Shown: positions 1 to 11,000 of the stretch, one piece after another
Layout of the letters: the number at the start of each line of letters is the position of its first letter
How positions within the stretch are numbered: position 1 is the first letter of the stretch
Assembly (NCBI RefSeq): GCF_015142735.1
Contig: NZ_JACSPN010000005.1
Location: forward strand, 100,083-164,082
Origin: Oerskovia douganii
Lineage (GTDB): Bacteria > Actinomycetota > Actinomycetes > Actinomycetales > Cellulomonadaceae
Direction: 5' to 3'
Length of the DNA: 64,000 bases
Notes under the pieces: model-generated
Database searches by the model: none
The model's input: only the letters and a program-made list of their open reading frames with translations
Told to the model about the DNA's origin: nothing
Translations under genes and position numbers: made by a program

Positions 1-1512
1 GAGCGAGAACAGCGCGACCGCCACGAGGTCCTCCTCGGTCGCCGCGTCGGACGGCACCCGCCCGCTCGCGACGAACCGCTCGATCAGCCCGGTGTCGAGG
101 TCCCCGGCCCGGACGTCGGGGTCCGCGAGGAGCGCGCGCAGGAAGCCGACGTTGGTGTCGACGCCCAGGACGAGCGTCTCGGCGAGCAGCCGGTCGAGCC
201 GGTCGAGCGCCTGGGCCCGGTCGGCGCCGTGCGCGACGGCCTTCGCGAGCAGCGGGTCGTACTCTCCTCCGACGTGCAGGCCCTCGGTGAGGCTGCTGTC
301 GAGGCGCCACCCGGCGCCGTCGGGCTCGGTGAGCGCAAGGACGTCGCCCGTCGCGGGCAGGAACCCGCGGGCCGGGGACTCGGCGTAGACCCGCGCCTCG
401 ATCGCGTGGCCGCGCAGGACCACGTCCTCCTGCGCGAACCCCAGCGGCTCCCCCGCGGCGACGCGGAGCTGGGCCTCGACCAGGTCCAGGCCCGTGACCA
501 TCTCCGTCACGGGGTGCTCGACCTGCAGGCGCGTGTTCATCTCGATGAAGTAGAACGTGCTCGGCTCGGCGGCCGGGACGAGGAACTCGACGGTCCCGGC
601 GCCCTCGTAGTCGACGCTGCGCGCGACCTCGCACGCGGCCTCCCCGATGCGGGCGCGCGTCGCGGCGTCGAGCAGCGGCGACGGCGCCTCCTCGACCACC
701 TTCTGGTGACGGCGCTGGAGCGAGCACTCCCGCTCCCCCAGGTGCACGACGGCGCCGCGCGAGTCCGCGAGCACCTGCACCTCGATGTGGCGCGGCCGGG
801 CGACCAGGCGCTCGACGAGCAGCGTGCCGTCGCCGAACGACCGGGTCGCGACGCGTCGGGCGCTCGCGAGCGCGGCCGGGAGGTCCTCGGCCGAGGTCAC
901 GACCTGCATGCCCTTGCCGCCGCCGCCGCCGGAGGGCTTGACCAGCAGGGGGAAACCGACGTCGAGGGCCGCCCGGGCGAGGGCGTCGTCGTCGAGCGCC
1001 GAGCCGGTCGCGGGGTCGCGCCCCGTGCTGCCGGGCACGACCGGGACCCCGCGCGCCGCGACGATCTCCTTGGCCGTGATCTTGTCGGCCATCGCTTCGA
1101 GCGCAGCGACGCCCGGCCCGACGAACACGATGCCTGCGTCCGCGCAGGCCCGTGCGAGCCCGGGGTTCTCCGACAGGAAGCCGTAGCCGGGGTGGATCGC
1201 GTCGGCGCCCGTCGCGCGGGCCGCGTCGATGATCGCGGGCACGCTCAGGTACGACTCGGCCGCGGGGGCCGGGCCGATCCGCACCGCGACGTCGGCGAGG
1301 GACACGTGGCGCGCGCCGGCGTCGGCGTCGCTGTGGACCGCGACCGAGCGGATGCCGAGGCGCCGCAGCGTGCCGATGATGCGGCACGCGATCTCGCCGC
1401 GGTTGGCGACGAGCACGGTCCCGAACGGACGCCGCCGCGGGCCGTCAGGACGATCGTGATCGTGAGGGGCACGCGCCGGTGCCGACACGTCGGGGGTGCG
1501 CAGCGGGAGCAT
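1..1512 (-). CDS. mccA: Biotin carboxylase subunit of acyl-CoA (methylcrotonyl-CoA type) carboxylase, 3' end outside window
   Basis: ATP-dependent carboxylation of biotin, the first half-reaction of an acyl-CoA carboxylase. The start ATG at 1512 lies 5 bases after the stop of the carboxyltransferase gene. After a short Pro/Arg-rich leader the protein enters the biotin carboxylase N-domain ([13 protein letters not shown]). It then shows the ATP-grasp glycine loop ([11 protein letters not shown]), the active-site stretch [15 protein letters not shown] and the C-domain motif EARVYAE. All 504 codons in the window are open, and the frame runs off the left edge. The carboxyl-carrier (biotinyl) domain expected near residue 600-680 is therefore not visible. 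The choice of methylcrotonyl-CoA over propionyl- or acetyl-CoA rests on the partner subunit and the bkd neighbours. Confidence 0.9.
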   Translation of the reverse strand, partial: MLPLRTPDVSAPARAPHDHDRPDGPRRRPFGTVLVANRGEIACRIIGTLRRLGIRSVAVHSDADAGARHVSLADVAVRIGPAPAAESYLSVPAIIDAARATGADAIHPGYGFLSENPGLARACADAGIVFVGPGVAALEAMADKITAKEIVAARGVPVVPGSTGRDPATGSALDDDALARAALDVGFPLLVKPSGGGGGKGMQVVTSAEDLPAALASARRVATRSFGDGTLLVERLVARPRHIEVQVLADSRGAVVHLGERECSLQRRHQKVVEEAPSPLLDAATRARIGEAACEVARSVDYEGAGTVEFLVPAAEPSTFYFIEMNTRLQVEHPVTEMVTGLDLVEAQLRVAAGEPLGFAQEDVVLRGHAIEARVYAESPARGFLPATGDVLALTEPDGAGWRLDSSLTEGLHVGGEYDPLLAKAVAHGADRAQALDRLDRLLAETLVLGVDTNVGFLRALLADPDVRAGDLDTGLIERFVASGRVPSDAATEEDLVAVALFSL

Positions 1513-1517
1513 GGCCC

Positions 1518-3194
1518 TCACATCCTGAAGAGCCCGAACCGCGGGCCCTCGGTCGGGGCCAGCGGCGTGCGGGCGCACACGTCGAGCGCGAGCCCGAGCA
1601 CGCGGCGCGTGTCGGCGGGGTCGATGACGCCGTCGTCCCAGAGCCGGGCCGTGGCGTAGTACGGGTCGCCCTGCTCCTCGTAGCGCGAGCGGATGTCCTC
1701 GCGGAAGGCGGCCTCGTCGTCGGGCGCCCACCGCTCGCCACGCGCCGCGAGCTGGTCGGCCTTGACCGTCGCGAGCACCGACGCGGCCTGCGGGCCGCCC
1801 ATGACCGAGATGCGGCTCGCGGGCCAGGACCACAGGAAGCGCGGCGAGTACGCGCGCCCGCACATCGAGTAGTTGCCCGCCCCGAACGACCCGCCGACCA
1901 CGACGGTCAGCCTGGGCACGCGCGTCGTCGCGACGGCCGTGACCATCTTGGCGCCGTCCTTGGCGATGCCCCCGGCCTCGGCGTCGGTGCCGACCATGAA
2001 CCCCGAGATGTTCTGCAGGAACACGAGCGGGATGCCGCGCTGGTCGCACAGCTCGACGAAGTGCGCGCCCTTGAGGGCCGACGGGCTGAACAGCACCCCG
2101 TTGTTCGCGACGATCCCCACGGGGTGCCCGTGCAGGTGCGCGAACCCCGTGACCAGGGTGTCGCCGTACTCGCGCTTGAACTCGTGGAACACGCTGCCGT
2201 CGACGAGCCGCGCGACGATCTCGCGCGCGTCGTAGGGCGCCTGGACGTCGACCGGGACGGCGCGGTACAGGCTCTCGCCCGGTCCGCCGGGCTCGTCCTG
2301 CCCGACCGCGGGCGGCGCGCTCGCCTGCACGGCCCACGCGGGCGCGGGGTCGGGCGGGAGCGTCGAGACGATGCGGCGCACGATCGCGAGCGCGTGCTCG
2401 TCGTCGTCGGCGAGGTGGTCCGTGACGCCCGAGCGCCGCGCGTGCATGTCGCCGCCGCCCAGCTCCTCGGCCGTGACGACCTCGCCGATCGCGGCCTTCA
2501 CGAGCGGCGGGCCCCCCAGGAAGATCGTGCCCTGGTTGCGGACGATCACGGTCTCGTCGCTCATCGCGGGCACGTACGCGCCGCCCGCGGTGCACGATCC
2601 CAGGACGGCCGCGATCTGCGGGATGCCTGCGGCCGAGAGCCGGGCCTGGTGGTAGAAGATCCGGCCGAAGTGGTCGCGGTCGGGGAAGACCTCGGCCTGG
2701 AGCGGCAGGAACGCGCCGCCCGAGTCGACCAGGTAGATGCACGGCAGCCGGTTCTCGAGCGCGATCTCCTGGGCGCGCAGGTGCTTCTTGACCGTGAGCG
2801 GGTGGTAGGTGCCGCCCTTGACGGTCGCGTCGTTGCACACGACCAGGACCTGCCGCCCCTCGACCAGGCCGATCCCCGCGATCACCCCCGCGCCGGGCCA
2901 CTCGCCTCCTCCCAGCCCCTCGGCCGCGAGCGGCGCGACCTCCAGGAACGGGCTGCCCTCGTCGAGCAGGTGCTCGACGCGCTCGCGCGGCAGCAGCTTG
3001 CCGCGCGCGACGTGCCGGGCGCGCGACTGCTCGGGACCGCCGAGCGCGGCCCGGGCCGTGCGTTCGCGCAGCCCGGCGACCAGCGCGCGCTGCGCCGCGT
3101 CGTTGGCCCGGGCGGTCGGGGAGGCCGGGTCGACCGTCGTCCCCAGGACGTCGCCCACGCCCGGCGGGCGCGTGGTCGGCAGCGTCGCGGTCAC
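1518..3194 (-). CDS. mccB: Carboxyltransferase beta subunit, methylcrotonyl-CoA carboxylase type
   Basis: Transfers carboxylate from biotin to an acyl-CoA; in this family the usual substrate is 3-methylcrotonyl-CoA in leucine breakdown. The product is 558 residues, the normal length. The N-terminus ([23 protein letters not shown]) and the oxyanion-type glycine segments ([32 protein letters not shown]) are characteristic of MccB rather than AccD. I chose the GTG at 3194 because it overlaps the stop of the E2 gene as GTGA and the family homology begins just after it; an open frame continues further upstream but has no family sequence. The gene sits between bkdC and the biotin carboxylase and is probably translationally coupled to both. 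Propionyl- or geranyl-CoA specificity cannot be excluded. Confidence 0.9.
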   Translation of the reverse strand: MTATLPTTRPPGVGDVLGTTVDPASPTARANDAAQRALVAGLRERTARAALGGPEQSRARHVARGKLLPRERVEHLLDEGSPFLEVAPLAAEGLGGGEWPGAGVIAGIGLVEGRQVLVVCNDATVKGGTYHPLTVKKHLRAQEIALENRLPCIYLVDSGGAFLPLQAEVFPDRDHFGRIFYHQARLSAAGIPQIAAVLGSCTAGGAYVPAMSDETVIVRNQGTIFLGGPPLVKAAIGEVVTAEELGGGDMHARRSGVTDHLADDDEHALAIVRRIVSTLPPDPAPAWAVQASAPPAVGQDEPGGPGESLYRAVPVDVQAPYDAREIVARLVDGSVFHEFKREYGDTLVTGFAHLHGHPVGIVANNGVLFSPSALKGAHFVELCDQRGIPLVFLQNISGFMVGTDAEAGGIAKDGAKMVTAVATTRVPRLTVVVGGSFGAGNYSMCGRAYSPRFLWSWPASRISVMGGPQAASVLATVKADQLAARGERWAPDDEAAFREDIRSRYEEQGDPYYATARLWDDGVIDPADTRRVLGLALDVCARTPLAPTEGPRFGLFRM

Positions 3195-4999
3195 GAGGCG
3201 CCCCCCGTCGAGGGCGCGCCCCGGTCGACGGGGTCGGCAGCGTCGGCGGGGTCGCCCACGAGCAGCAGCGCGAGCGCCGGGTCGGCGAGCAGCGCCCCGA
3301 GCTCGGCGAGGAAGCGGGCCCCCTGCTCGCCGTCGACCACGCGGTGGTCGAACGACAGGCTCAGCGTCACGACGTCGCGCAGCGCGACCTGCCCCTCGTG
3401 CTCCCACGGGCGGCGGCGCACGGCCCCGACGCCCAGGATCGCGGCCTCGCCCGGGACCAGGATCGGCGTCCCGGCGTCGACGCCGAACACCCCGACGTTG
3501 GTGATCGTGAGGGTCCCGCCCGTGAGCCGCTCGGGCGCGGTGCGTCCGCTGCGAGCCGTCGCGGTGAGGTCCGCGAGCGCCTCGGCGAGGCCCGTGAGCC
3601 CGAGCCTGTGCGCGTCGGGCACGTGCGGCACCACGAGGCCGCGGTCGGTCGCGACCGCTATCCCCAGGTGCACGCGCGGGCTGTGGACGATCTCGGCGCT
3701 CCCGTCCGGCAGGTCCTCCCACCGGCTCGCGAGCGACGGGTGCCGGGGCAGCACCACGCACAGCGCCCGCGCCACGAGCGCCAGGACCGTGATGCGCGTC
3801 CCGCGGGCGAGGGGGTGGGTGCGGAGCCGTTCGAGGAGCTCGGTGCCGGGCGTGACGTCGACCGTGAGGAACACGGTCGCGTGGGGCGCGGTGAACGCGC
3901 TCGCGACCATCGCGGCGGCCGTGTGCTTGCGCACGCCGCGCACGGGGGTGCGCGTCTCGCGGGCAGCGGGGTCCCCCGGCCCGCGGCCGGCACCGGTGCC
4001 CGCCCGGCCCGACGACGTCGCGCCCGTCCCGCGCGCCGGTGCGTCGTGCGCGGTGCGCGGCTCGGGCGGCGGGAACCCGCCGGTGCGCCGCGCGGCGGCC
4101 CGGGCCAGCCCGGACTGGCCGAGGAGGTCGCGCAGGGCCGTCGGCCCGGAGCGGCGCGAGGAGCTCGGCGGGTACTCGTCGTCGTCGAGGTCGCCGGGGG
4201 CACCGGGGGCGCCGTGGCCGCCGCCCTGCTCGTCGACCGGACCGGTCGAGGCGGTGCCCGGGAGCCCGTGGGCACCGTCGCGCTCGCGCCCCGTCCCGTC
4301 ACGCGCCACGCCCTGCGCACAGCTCACGGCCGCGAGGACGTCCTCGCGGGTCACGAGGCCGCGAGCCCCGGTCCCGACGATCCGTTCGAGGTGGACGCCG
4401 AGCTGCTTGGCGAGGCGGCGCACGGGCGGCGTCGAGCGGGGGCGCTCGGCCGGGGCGGCCGCGCCTCCGTCCTGGGCGGTGACCGCCGGGACCTCCTGGC
4501 CGCTCCCGGGTCCACCGTCGCCGGCCGGGACGGGGCTCGTCGTCGCCTGCGGGTCGTCCCCGGCGTCGGCGAGCCCGATCTCGGCGGGAGCCCCCGCAGG
4601 ACCTCGACGCGCCCGCCGTGCCGGGCGGCCCGCACGCTCAGGTCGCGCGCCGTACCCGACGAGGTTCGGCTGGGGTGCCTCCTCGGCGGCGTCCTCCCCG
4701 CCGCCGGCCGGACGCCCGGTCGGCACGGCGCCGTCGGGCGGGACCGTCCCGGCCTCGTCGGGGACCTCGAACGTGACGAGCGGCTCCCCGACGTTGACCG
4801 TCTGCCCCGGCTCGGCGTGCAGGACCGTGACGACGCCCGCGTACGGCGACGGGAGGTCGACGAGCGCCTTGGCGGTCTCGACCTCCGCGATGACCTGGTT
4901 GAGCTCGACCCGGTCGCCCGCAGCGACGTGCCAGCTCACGAGGTCGGACTCGGTGAGGCCCTCGCCGAGGTCGGGGAGACGGAACTCGCGCGTGCTCAT
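3191..4999 (-). CDS. bkdC: Dihydrolipoamide acyltransferase (E2) of branched-chain 2-oxoacid dehydrogenase
   Basis: The E2 core carries acyl groups on a swinging lipoyl arm and transfers them to CoA. The 602-residue product has one N-terminal lipoyl domain with the lipoylated lysine at about K44 (ETAKA). A peripheral-subunit-binding domain follows near 190-225 ([19 protein letters not shown]). The catalytic domain ends in the HxxxDG motif ([12 protein letters not shown]). The linkers are unusually long and rich in Gly, Ala, Pro, Asp and Arg: about 80 residues between lipoyl and binding domains and about 110 before the catalytic domain. The ATG overlaps the E1 beta stop by one base (TGATG). 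Pyruvate dehydrogenase E2 is the alternative; a single lipoyl domain, the separate E1 alpha/beta genes and the carboxylase neighbours favour the branched-chain enzyme. Confidence 0.88.
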   Translation of the reverse strand: MSTREFRLPDLGEGLTESDLVSWHVAAGDRVELNQVIAEVETAKALVDLPSPYAGVVTVLHAEPGQTVNVGEPLVTFEVPDEAGTVPPDGAVPTGRPAGGGEDAAEEAPQPNLVGYGARPERAGRPARRARRGPAGAPAEIGLADAGDDPQATTSPVPAGDGGPGSGQEVPAVTAQDGGAAAPAERPRSTPPVRRLAKQLGVHLERIVGTGARGLVTREDVLAAVSCAQGVARDGTGRERDGAHGLPGTASTGPVDEQGGGHGAPGAPGDLDDDEYPPSSSRRSGPTALRDLLGQSGLARAAARRTGGFPPPEPRTAHDAPARGTGATSSGRAGTGAGRGPGDPAARETRTPVRGVRKHTAAAMVASAFTAPHATVFLTVDVTPGTELLERLRTHPLARGTRITVLALVARALCVVLPRHPSLASRWEDLPDGSAEIVHSPRVHLGIAVATDRGLVVPHVPDAHRLGLTGLAEALADLTATARSGRTAPERLTGGTLTITNVGVFGVDAGTPILVPGEAAILGVGAVRRRPWEHEGQVALRDVVTLSLSFDHRVVDGEQGARFLAELGALLADPALALLLVGDPADAADPVDRGAPSTGGAS

Positions 5000-6030
5000 C
5001 ACCGTGCCACCCCCTCGAACGCCGCATACCCCGCCGCCGTGTACGCCCCGCGCCCCAGGACGCGGTCCACGCCGTCGAGGATCCGGTCGAGGTCGGGGAC
5101 CTGGTGCTGCTCGAGCTTCGCGGGCGGGTACGGGACGTCGTGCCCCGTGACCCGGAAGGGCGCGGCCTCGAGGTGGTCGAAGCAGCGCTCGGTCGCGGCC
5201 GCAGCGACCTCCGCCCCCAGGCCCGCCTGGTGCGGGGCCTCGTGCGCGACGACCAGGTGCCCGGTCTTGCGGACCGACGCCGCCACGGTCGCGTGGTCGA
5301 TCGGCGACAGCGAGCGCAGGTCCACGACCTCGACCGACACGCCCTCGTCGGCGGCCGCGACCGCCGCGTCGCGCGCCGTCGTCACGAGCGACCCGAACGT
5401 CACGAGCGTGACGTCCGTCCCGGGCACGACGACGCGCGCCGCGTCCATGGGCGGCGCCGTGCGGAGGTCGGCCGCTTCGTTGACCTCGCCCTTGAGGTGG
5501 TAGCGACGCTTGGGCTCGAAGAACACGACCGGGTCGTCGCACGCGATGGCCTGCTGGAGCACGGTGTACGCGTCCTGCGGGTCGGCGACCGTCACGACGC
5601 GCAGGCCTGCGGTGTGCGCGAAGTACGCCTCGGGCGACTCCGAGTGGTGCTCGGCCGCGCCGAGCCCCCCGCCCACGGGGATGCGGATCGTGATCGGCAG
5701 GCGCACGGCACCGCCCGTGCGGGCGTGCATCTTGGCGAGCTGCGACACGATCTGGTCGAACGCGACGTACACGAACCCGTCGAACTGGATCTCGCACACG
5801 GGCCGGTAGCCGCGGTACGCGAGGCCCACGGCCGTGCCGAGGATGCCCGACTCGGCGAGCGGCGTGTCGAGCACGCGACGCGGGCCGAACTCCTTCTGCA
5901 GCCCGTCGGTCACGCGGTACACACCGCCGAGGCGGCCCACGTCCTCGCCCATGACGACGACCTTGTCGTCGTTCGCGAGCGACCGGCGCAGCCCCGCGTT
6001 GAGGGCCTTGGCGAGGGTGAGGGTGGTCAT
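4999..6030 (-). CDS. bkdB: 2-oxoacid dehydrogenase E1 component, beta subunit
   Basis: The E1 beta subunit forms, with E1 alpha, the thiamine-diphosphate-dependent decarboxylase of the complex. The 343-residue product is of normal length. It shows the transketolase-type pyrimidine domain (VMGEDVGRLGGVYRVT, DTPLAESGILGTAVGLAYRG, EIQFDGFVYVAFDQI), the histidine loop GAAEHHSESPEAYFAH, and the C-terminal transketolase domain (VVDLRSLSPID, VAHEAP). The ATG at 6030 overlaps the E1 alpha stop as ATGA, and the stop overlaps the E2 start, so the three subunits are almost certainly translated together. No E3 (lipoamide dehydrogenase) gene is present in the window; it is presumably supplied from elsewhere. 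Confidence 0.92.
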   Translation of the reverse strand: MTTLTLAKALNAGLRRSLANDDKVVVMGEDVGRLGGVYRVTDGLQKEFGPRRVLDTPLAESGILGTAVGLAYRGYRPVCEIQFDGFVYVAFDQIVSQLAKMHARTGGAVRLPITIRIPVGGGLGAAEHHSESPEAYFAHTAGLRVVTVADPQDAYTVLQQAIACDDPVVFFEPKRRYHLKGEVNEAADLRTAPPMDAARVVVPGTDVTLVTFGSLVTTARDAAVAAADEGVSVEVVDLRSLSPIDHATVAASVRKTGHLVVAHEAPHQAGLGAEVAAAATERCFDHLEAAPFRVTGHDVPYPPAKLEQHQVPDLDRILDGVDRVLGRGAYTAAGYAAFEGVAR

Positions 6031-7235
6031 CGGGAGCCTTCCTTCTCGTCGACCGTGCCGGTCGTGCCCGCGGCACCGTCGTCGGTGCCGGCAACCCTGT
6101 CCGCGTCGGCGTCGGCGAACCCCTCCAGGTACTGCGCGTACGCGGCGCGCTCCCCGGCGAGGGCCGCGTGCGGCTCGGCGTACACGTGGTCGAAGATCGT
6201 GAGCGGGGGCGGGTCCTGGAGCCCGGTGCACCCGGCGCGCAGCTCGGCCGCAGCCCGGTCGGCGACGCCCTGGACCCGCTCCTCCTCGGCGTCGTCCAGC
6301 AGCCCACGGTCGGTCAGGTAGGCCCGGTAGCGCGAGATCGGGTCGCGCCCGGCCCAGGTCTCGAGCTCGGCGGGGTCCCGGTAGCGCGTGGGGTCGTCGG
6401 CCGTGGTGTGCGGGCCCATGCGGTACGTCACGGCCTCGACGAACGTGGGACCGCCGCCCGTGCGGGCGCGGTCGAGGGCCTCGCGCGTCACCGCGTGCAC
6501 CGCGAGGACGTCGTTGCCGTCGACGCGTACGCCGGGGATCCCGAAGCCCCCGGCCCGGTCCACGAGCGGGACGGGCGACTGGAGCGTCACGGGCTCCGAG
6601 ATCGCCCACTGGTTGTTCTGGCAGAGGAACACCACGGGCGCCCGGTAGGTCGCGGCGAACACGAACGCCTCGTTGACGTCGCCCTGGCTCATGGCGCCGT
6701 CCCCCAGGTAGGCGACCGCGACGGAGTCGGCGCCGTCGTTCTGGACGCCCATGGCGTAGCCCGTCGCGTGCAGGGTCTGGGCGCCGATGATGACCTGCGG
6801 CGTCGCCATGTTGACCGCGTACGGGTCCCACCCCGACGCCGTCACGCCGCGCCAGACCCGCACGAGGTCGACGAGCGCGACACCTCGCGTGTACGCCACG
6901 GCGTGCTCGCGATAGCTCGAGAACACGAAGTCGTCGGGACGCAGCGCCCGGCCCGAGCCGACCTGCGCGGCCTCCTGCCCCAGCAGCGGGGGCCAGAGCG
7001 CGAGCTCTCCCTGCCGTTGGAGGGCTGTGGCCTCGGCGTCGATCCGACGCACCACCACCATGTCCTCGTAGAGGCGGACGGCCGACGCGGGGTCTGCGTC
7101 GAGTCCTTCCAACCACCGGTCCTGCGCGGCCGATCCGTGGCGTGCACCGGCCTCGTCGAGCACCTGGACGACGTCCTGCGTCGTCCGCGTCCCGGCGCGG
7201 CCGTCCACACGGCTGTCGACTGTGCTGGGCGTCAT
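6027..7235 (-). CDS. bkdA: 2-oxoacid dehydrogenase E1 component, alpha subunit
   Basis: Thiamine-diphosphate-binding subunit of the branched-chain 2-oxoacid dehydrogenase; 402 residues. The cofactor motif is clear: GDG at 178-180 (LGDGAMSQGD) and NN at 207-208 (LCQNNQWAIS). SYREHAVAYTRG and YRMGPHTTADDPTRYR are typical of branched-chain E1 alpha. The start ATG at 7235 is preceded by a good ribosome site (GAGGTGA); other in-frame starts further upstream lack one. It is the first gene of the bkd-mcc operon and is divergent from the Lrp-type regulator, with 159 bases between the two starts. The N-terminal ~40 residues before the conserved region are poorly conserved in character. Confidence 0.92.
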   Translation of the reverse strand: MTPSTVDSRVDGRAGTRTTQDVVQVLDEAGARHGSAAQDRWLEGLDADPASAVRLYEDMVVVRRIDAEATALQRQGELALWPPLLGQEAAQVGSGRALRPDDFVFSSYREHAVAYTRGVALVDLVRVWRGVTASGWDPYAVNMATPQVIIGAQTLHATGYAMGVQNDGADSVAVAYLGDGAMSQGDVNEAFVFAATYRAPVVFLCQNNQWAISEPVTLQSPVPLVDRAGGFGIPGVRVDGNDVLAVHAVTREALDRARTGGGPTFVEAVTYRMGPHTTADDPTRYRDPAELETWAGRDPISRYRAYLTDRGLLDDAEEERVQGVADRAAAELRAGCTGLQDPPPLTIFDHVYAEPHAALAGERAAYAQYLEGFADADADRVAGTDDGAAGTTGTVDEKEGSR

Positions 7236-7394
7236 CGCGTCACCTCGCGTCTGCTCCCGTGCTCGTCGTCGAGCACCCCGGGGCTCACCGTCGAGCACCG
7301 GATACCGCGAACGTAGCCCCGCCCCGCACATGGCTCCAGTCATCGCGGAAACCTTGCGCGCTCTGCTCCCGGATGTCCGGCTAGGCTGAACAAT
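7236..7394. promoter_or_regulatory. Divergent control region between bkdA and the Lrp-type regulator
   Basis: This 159-base gap must hold the promoters of both the bkd-mcc operon and the regulator gene. A -10 like TAGGCT at 7382-7387 ends 7 bases before the regulator's GTG, so that mRNA is probably leaderless. Lrp/AsnC proteins next to a divergent catabolic operon usually bind the shared region, so an operator is expected here, but I could not define one by eye. Confidence 0.55.
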
Positions 7395-7868
7395 GTGCGC
7401 AGCTACGATGCCGTCGACCTCGATCTCCTCGTCGCGCTCGCGAAGGACCCGCGCGGCACGATCGTCGCGCTGGCCGAGCGCCTGCGGCTCTCACGCAACA
7501 CGGTGCACGCGCGCATGGCCCACCTCGAGGAGGCCGGAGCGTTCCTGGACTTCGACCGGCGCATCAGCCCGGAGTTCCTGGGCCACCCCCTGACGGCGTT
7601 CATCGAGGTCGAGGTCAAGCAGAAGGAGCTGGGCCGCATCGTGGCGACGCTCGCGGAGATCCCCGAGGTGCTCCAGGCGCACGGCCGCTCGGGCACCTCG
7701 GACCTGCGGGTCCTGGTCGCGTGCCGCACGACCGACCACCTGTTCCGCATCGACGCGGCGATCCTCGCGATCGACGGGGTCGAGCGCACCGAGACGTCGC
7801 TCTCGATGGGCGAGCTCATCCCCTACCGGGTGCGGCCCTTGATCGAGCGGGCGCGCAAGACGCTCTAG
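7395..7868 (+). CDS. Lrp/AsnC family transcriptional regulator, probable regulator of the bkd operon
   Basis: DNA-binding regulator that usually senses amino acids or related small molecules. The 157-residue product has the N-terminal helix-turn-helix (LAERLRLSRNTVHARMAHLEEAG) and a C-terminal RAM/AsnC ligand-binding domain beginning near residue 65. I chose the GTG at 7395 because it starts the conserved fold directly and sits 7 bases after a TAGGCT -10 box. An ATG two bases earlier is in a different frame. It is divergent from the bkd-mcc operon, the classic position of a local BkdR-type regulator responding to branched-chain amino acids or oxoacids. The regulatory link is inferred from position only. 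Confidence 0.87.
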   Translation: MRSYDAVDLDLLVALAKDPRGTIVALAERLRLSRNTVHARMAHLEEAGAFLDFDRRISPEFLGHPLTAFIEVEVKQKELGRIVATLAEIPEVLQAHGRSGTSDLRVLVACRTTDHLFRIDAAILAIDGVERTETSLSMGELIPYRVRPLIERARKTL

Positions 7869-7895
7869 GGCGGGCCGCCGGGAGCACCGCGGTCA

Positions 7896-7974
7896 CGAGA
7901 CGGGTGGTCCGGCACGAGTCGGGCGCTCCCGCCGTCGTCCCAGGCACCCGTCTGGGACCGAACCACCCGTCTCG
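7896..7974. terminator. Nested inverted repeats between convergent genes, likely bidirectional terminator
   Basis: A perfect 13-base inverted repeat (CGAGACGGGTGGT at 7896-7908 against 7962-7974) encloses a second hairpin with a 7-base stem (GTCCCAG at 7937-7943 against 7952-7958). It sits between the ends of the Lrp gene and the giant membrane protein gene. There is no T-tract, as is common in actinobacteria. Confidence 0.6.
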
Positions 7975-8010
7975 CGCAGCGGCTCCCCGTCGGCCCCCGA
8001 CGCAGGCCCC

Positions 8011-11000
8011 CTACCTCAGGTCCCGCAGGTACGCCGCCGCCCCGTCGTACGACGACATCTTGCGCTCGTAGTACACCGCGATGATGAGCAGCAACCCGCC
8101 CGCGGCGGTCAGCGTGAGCATCCACGGCCCCGCGGAGATGGCGGTGCCGAGCTGGCTCACGAACACCACGAGGATCTCGACCGGGAGCACCACGACGCCC
8201 AGCACGAAGGGCGCGGCGAGGTGGAACCGGGTCCCGACCAGCACGGCCGCGAGCGCCAGCCCGATCACGAGCACGGCCCGCCACGTCCGCGCGTCGGTGT
8301 ACGTCGCGAGGACCGAGGGCCCGAGCACCGCCAGGATCCCCACCGCGAACGTGCGCCACGAGCCGACGAACCCGACGGGCCAGTCGGCGAGCCGCGGCGC
8401 GCTCACGCCCCGGTCCCCGGCCACGCCCCCGGTCCCCGTCGCTCCGGCGCCGACGTCCCCGGACCGGGCGGCCGCCCGCGACGTCGCCGCGAACGCCAGG
8501 TACCCGGCGACCAGCAGGCCGGCACCGAGGGGCAGCGAGAAGACCTCGACCCGCAGCTCGCGCGGGCTCCACGCCCCGATCGCGGCGGTGAGCGCGAGCA
8601 GCCACACGAACCAGGTGGGTGGCCAGCGGAGCTCGCCGGGCCCGGACGACGCCACGGCCCGGCGCACGGTGTGCACCACGAGCAGGACGAGCGCGACCTC
8701 CACGAGCCACGCGAGAGCGATCACGGTCCAGCTCTCACCCACGGCCCCGACCGGCCCGACGACGCCGAGCACCATCGCGGGCGCGGCCCACCACCTGCGC
8801 AGGGGCGGTGCGAACGGGCGGGGAGCGGCGCCGTCGGGCCGTGCCGTCACACCCCACGGTGCGACCGCCGCGACGAGCCGGTCCCCCGCGAGCGCCGCGA
8901 GCGCAGCCCCCGCGACGGACCAGGCGAGCGCGACGAGGTAGACCTGCGTGGGGTCGGCCCCCGCCGCGTCCTGGGTCGACCGGAGGGCCGCGACCAGCCC
9001 CGCGACCGAGGACAGGATCGCGGCGAGCGCGAGGTGCGCCGCGGCGTCGGCCGCCCAGACCGGGTCGACGCGACCGCTGCGGGCCGCGAGCCGGCGGGCC
9101 GCCTCGCCGCCCGCGACGAGGACCAGGCCCAGCAGCAGGAGCGCAGGGTCGCGCCACGGGTCCCCGCCCGGGACGAGGATCGACACGAGCAGCGAGGGCA
9201 GCACGAGCAGCCCGAGCCCGCACAGCACGAGGCGCCAGCCCGCGGGCGTGCGCCGTGCCAGGAGACCACCGACGACCACGGCCGCGAGCGCGGGCGGCGC
9301 CGTGTAGGCCTCGACGAGACCGACGTCGAGCAGCACCAGCAGCGACCAGAGCGCGCAGACCCACATCCCGCCCGCGACCCACCAGGCCCAGCGACGGGCC
9401 GGGCGCCCCGCGACGACCGCGGCCCCCGCCCCGAGGACGAGGAACACGATCGCCGCGGTCTCGGGGCCGGCAGCGACGCGCACCAGGGCGAGCAGGACCG
9501 TGAGCGAAGCCGTGACGAGCACGCCGACCTCGACCGCGGTGCCGGCGTCCTGCACGTGCCGCCCGGGGAGCCCGCGCGCCCGCAGGTGCGCCTGCGCGGC
9601 CGGGACCCCGACGACCGTGGCCGCGGTCAGGATCGCGACGAGCGGCAGCACCACGGGCGACGCGCTGCCGGGCACGACCTCGGCGCCGAGGCAGACCAGC
9701 ACGACCGACGCCGTCGGGAGCAGGAGCCCCGCCGCGGCCACGCGCACCTGGCGGGCCATCTCGGCCCGCCGGGTCAGGACGAGCACTGCCTCGAGCGCGA
9801 GCATCGTGGCGGCCGCCGCGGCGGACCACCAGCTGCGCTCCTCGAGGACCGTCGCTACCCCCAGGAGGAACGGCACCGAGGTCGTGACGAGGACGGCCCA
9901 CCACGACGGCTGGCCCACGGCACGGACCCGCGTCACGACGATCGCGACGACCGAGGCCGTGACCGACACGACGGCGACGGCCTCGATCCCGGTGAGCCCC
10001 GCACCGTCGAGCGTCGTCCCGAGCACGAGCAGCGCGTAGGCGTACCCCGCGGCCACGAGGAACGGGCGCGCGGGGGCGGGGACCGCGCGCCGGGCGTACA
10101 GCGCCAGCGCGAGCACGACGGCGCCGCCCAGGACCACGGTCGGGCGCGCCGCCCAGGACACCAGGGCCGTGAGCGCGGTCGCGGCGAGACCGCCCGTGAG
10201 CGCGGCCGCACCCCACGTCGCCGGCGACCGGAGGGTCCGCGGGGCCGACGGCTCCGGGGACCCCGCGCCCCTGCGCGCCCGCGCGAGGCGGCCCGCGGCG
10301 AGCAGCAGGGCGAGCGCCAGGCCGCCGAGCGCGACGAAGGTCGTGACCGCTGCCCAGGCCGGGTGCAGGGCGACCGCCAGCAGCAGGAGGAGGACGACCC
10401 AGGGCGCGGTGCCCGCCGCGGTCCCTGCCAGCCCGGCCCTGGTGGGTGCGGGCGCCGCGACCTCCGGCGAGCCCGGCGCCGCGGTCCCGGGCACGACGGG
10501 TGCGGGGGTGCCGCCGAGGCGCAGGCTCGCGACCCCGAGGAGCGCGAGCACCGCCGCCACCACGCCGACGAGCCCAGCCGTGTACGTGGCGTCGGTGAAC
10601 GTCGGGCTCTCGGTCAGGCGGTCGGTCGTGAACGACCACGCAGGGTTCGTCGGGCGGATCGTCGAGACCGCCACGAACAGGCCCGCGAACGCGAACGACA
10701 CGGCGGGCAGCGCGGCCGCGGCGAGCACGGCCGCGCCCCCGGCCACGAGTGCGGGAAGGGTCCGGCCGGAGGCCCTGGCGAGCGTCGCGACGCCCACCAG
10801 CACCACGCCGGCCAGCAGCGCGGCCACGGGCACCGTCCCCAGCCACGCGGGATGGGACCCGACGCCGAGGAGCGCCCCCGCGAGGACCGTCGCCCCTCCC
10901 GTGGCCCACCACCATCCGCGCTGCGACGTGAACCAGGCGAGCAGCGCGGCCGTGCCGGCGGCCGCCAGGACGAGCAGCGCGGCACCGCTCCACCCCGGGA

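Noticed and set aside
1479-5150. Very long open frame on the plus strand opposite the mcc-bkd genes
   Set aside because: It is antisense to clearly conserved genes. Its product is Arg/Ala/Gly/Asp-rich low complexity, as expected from a GC-rich shadow frame.
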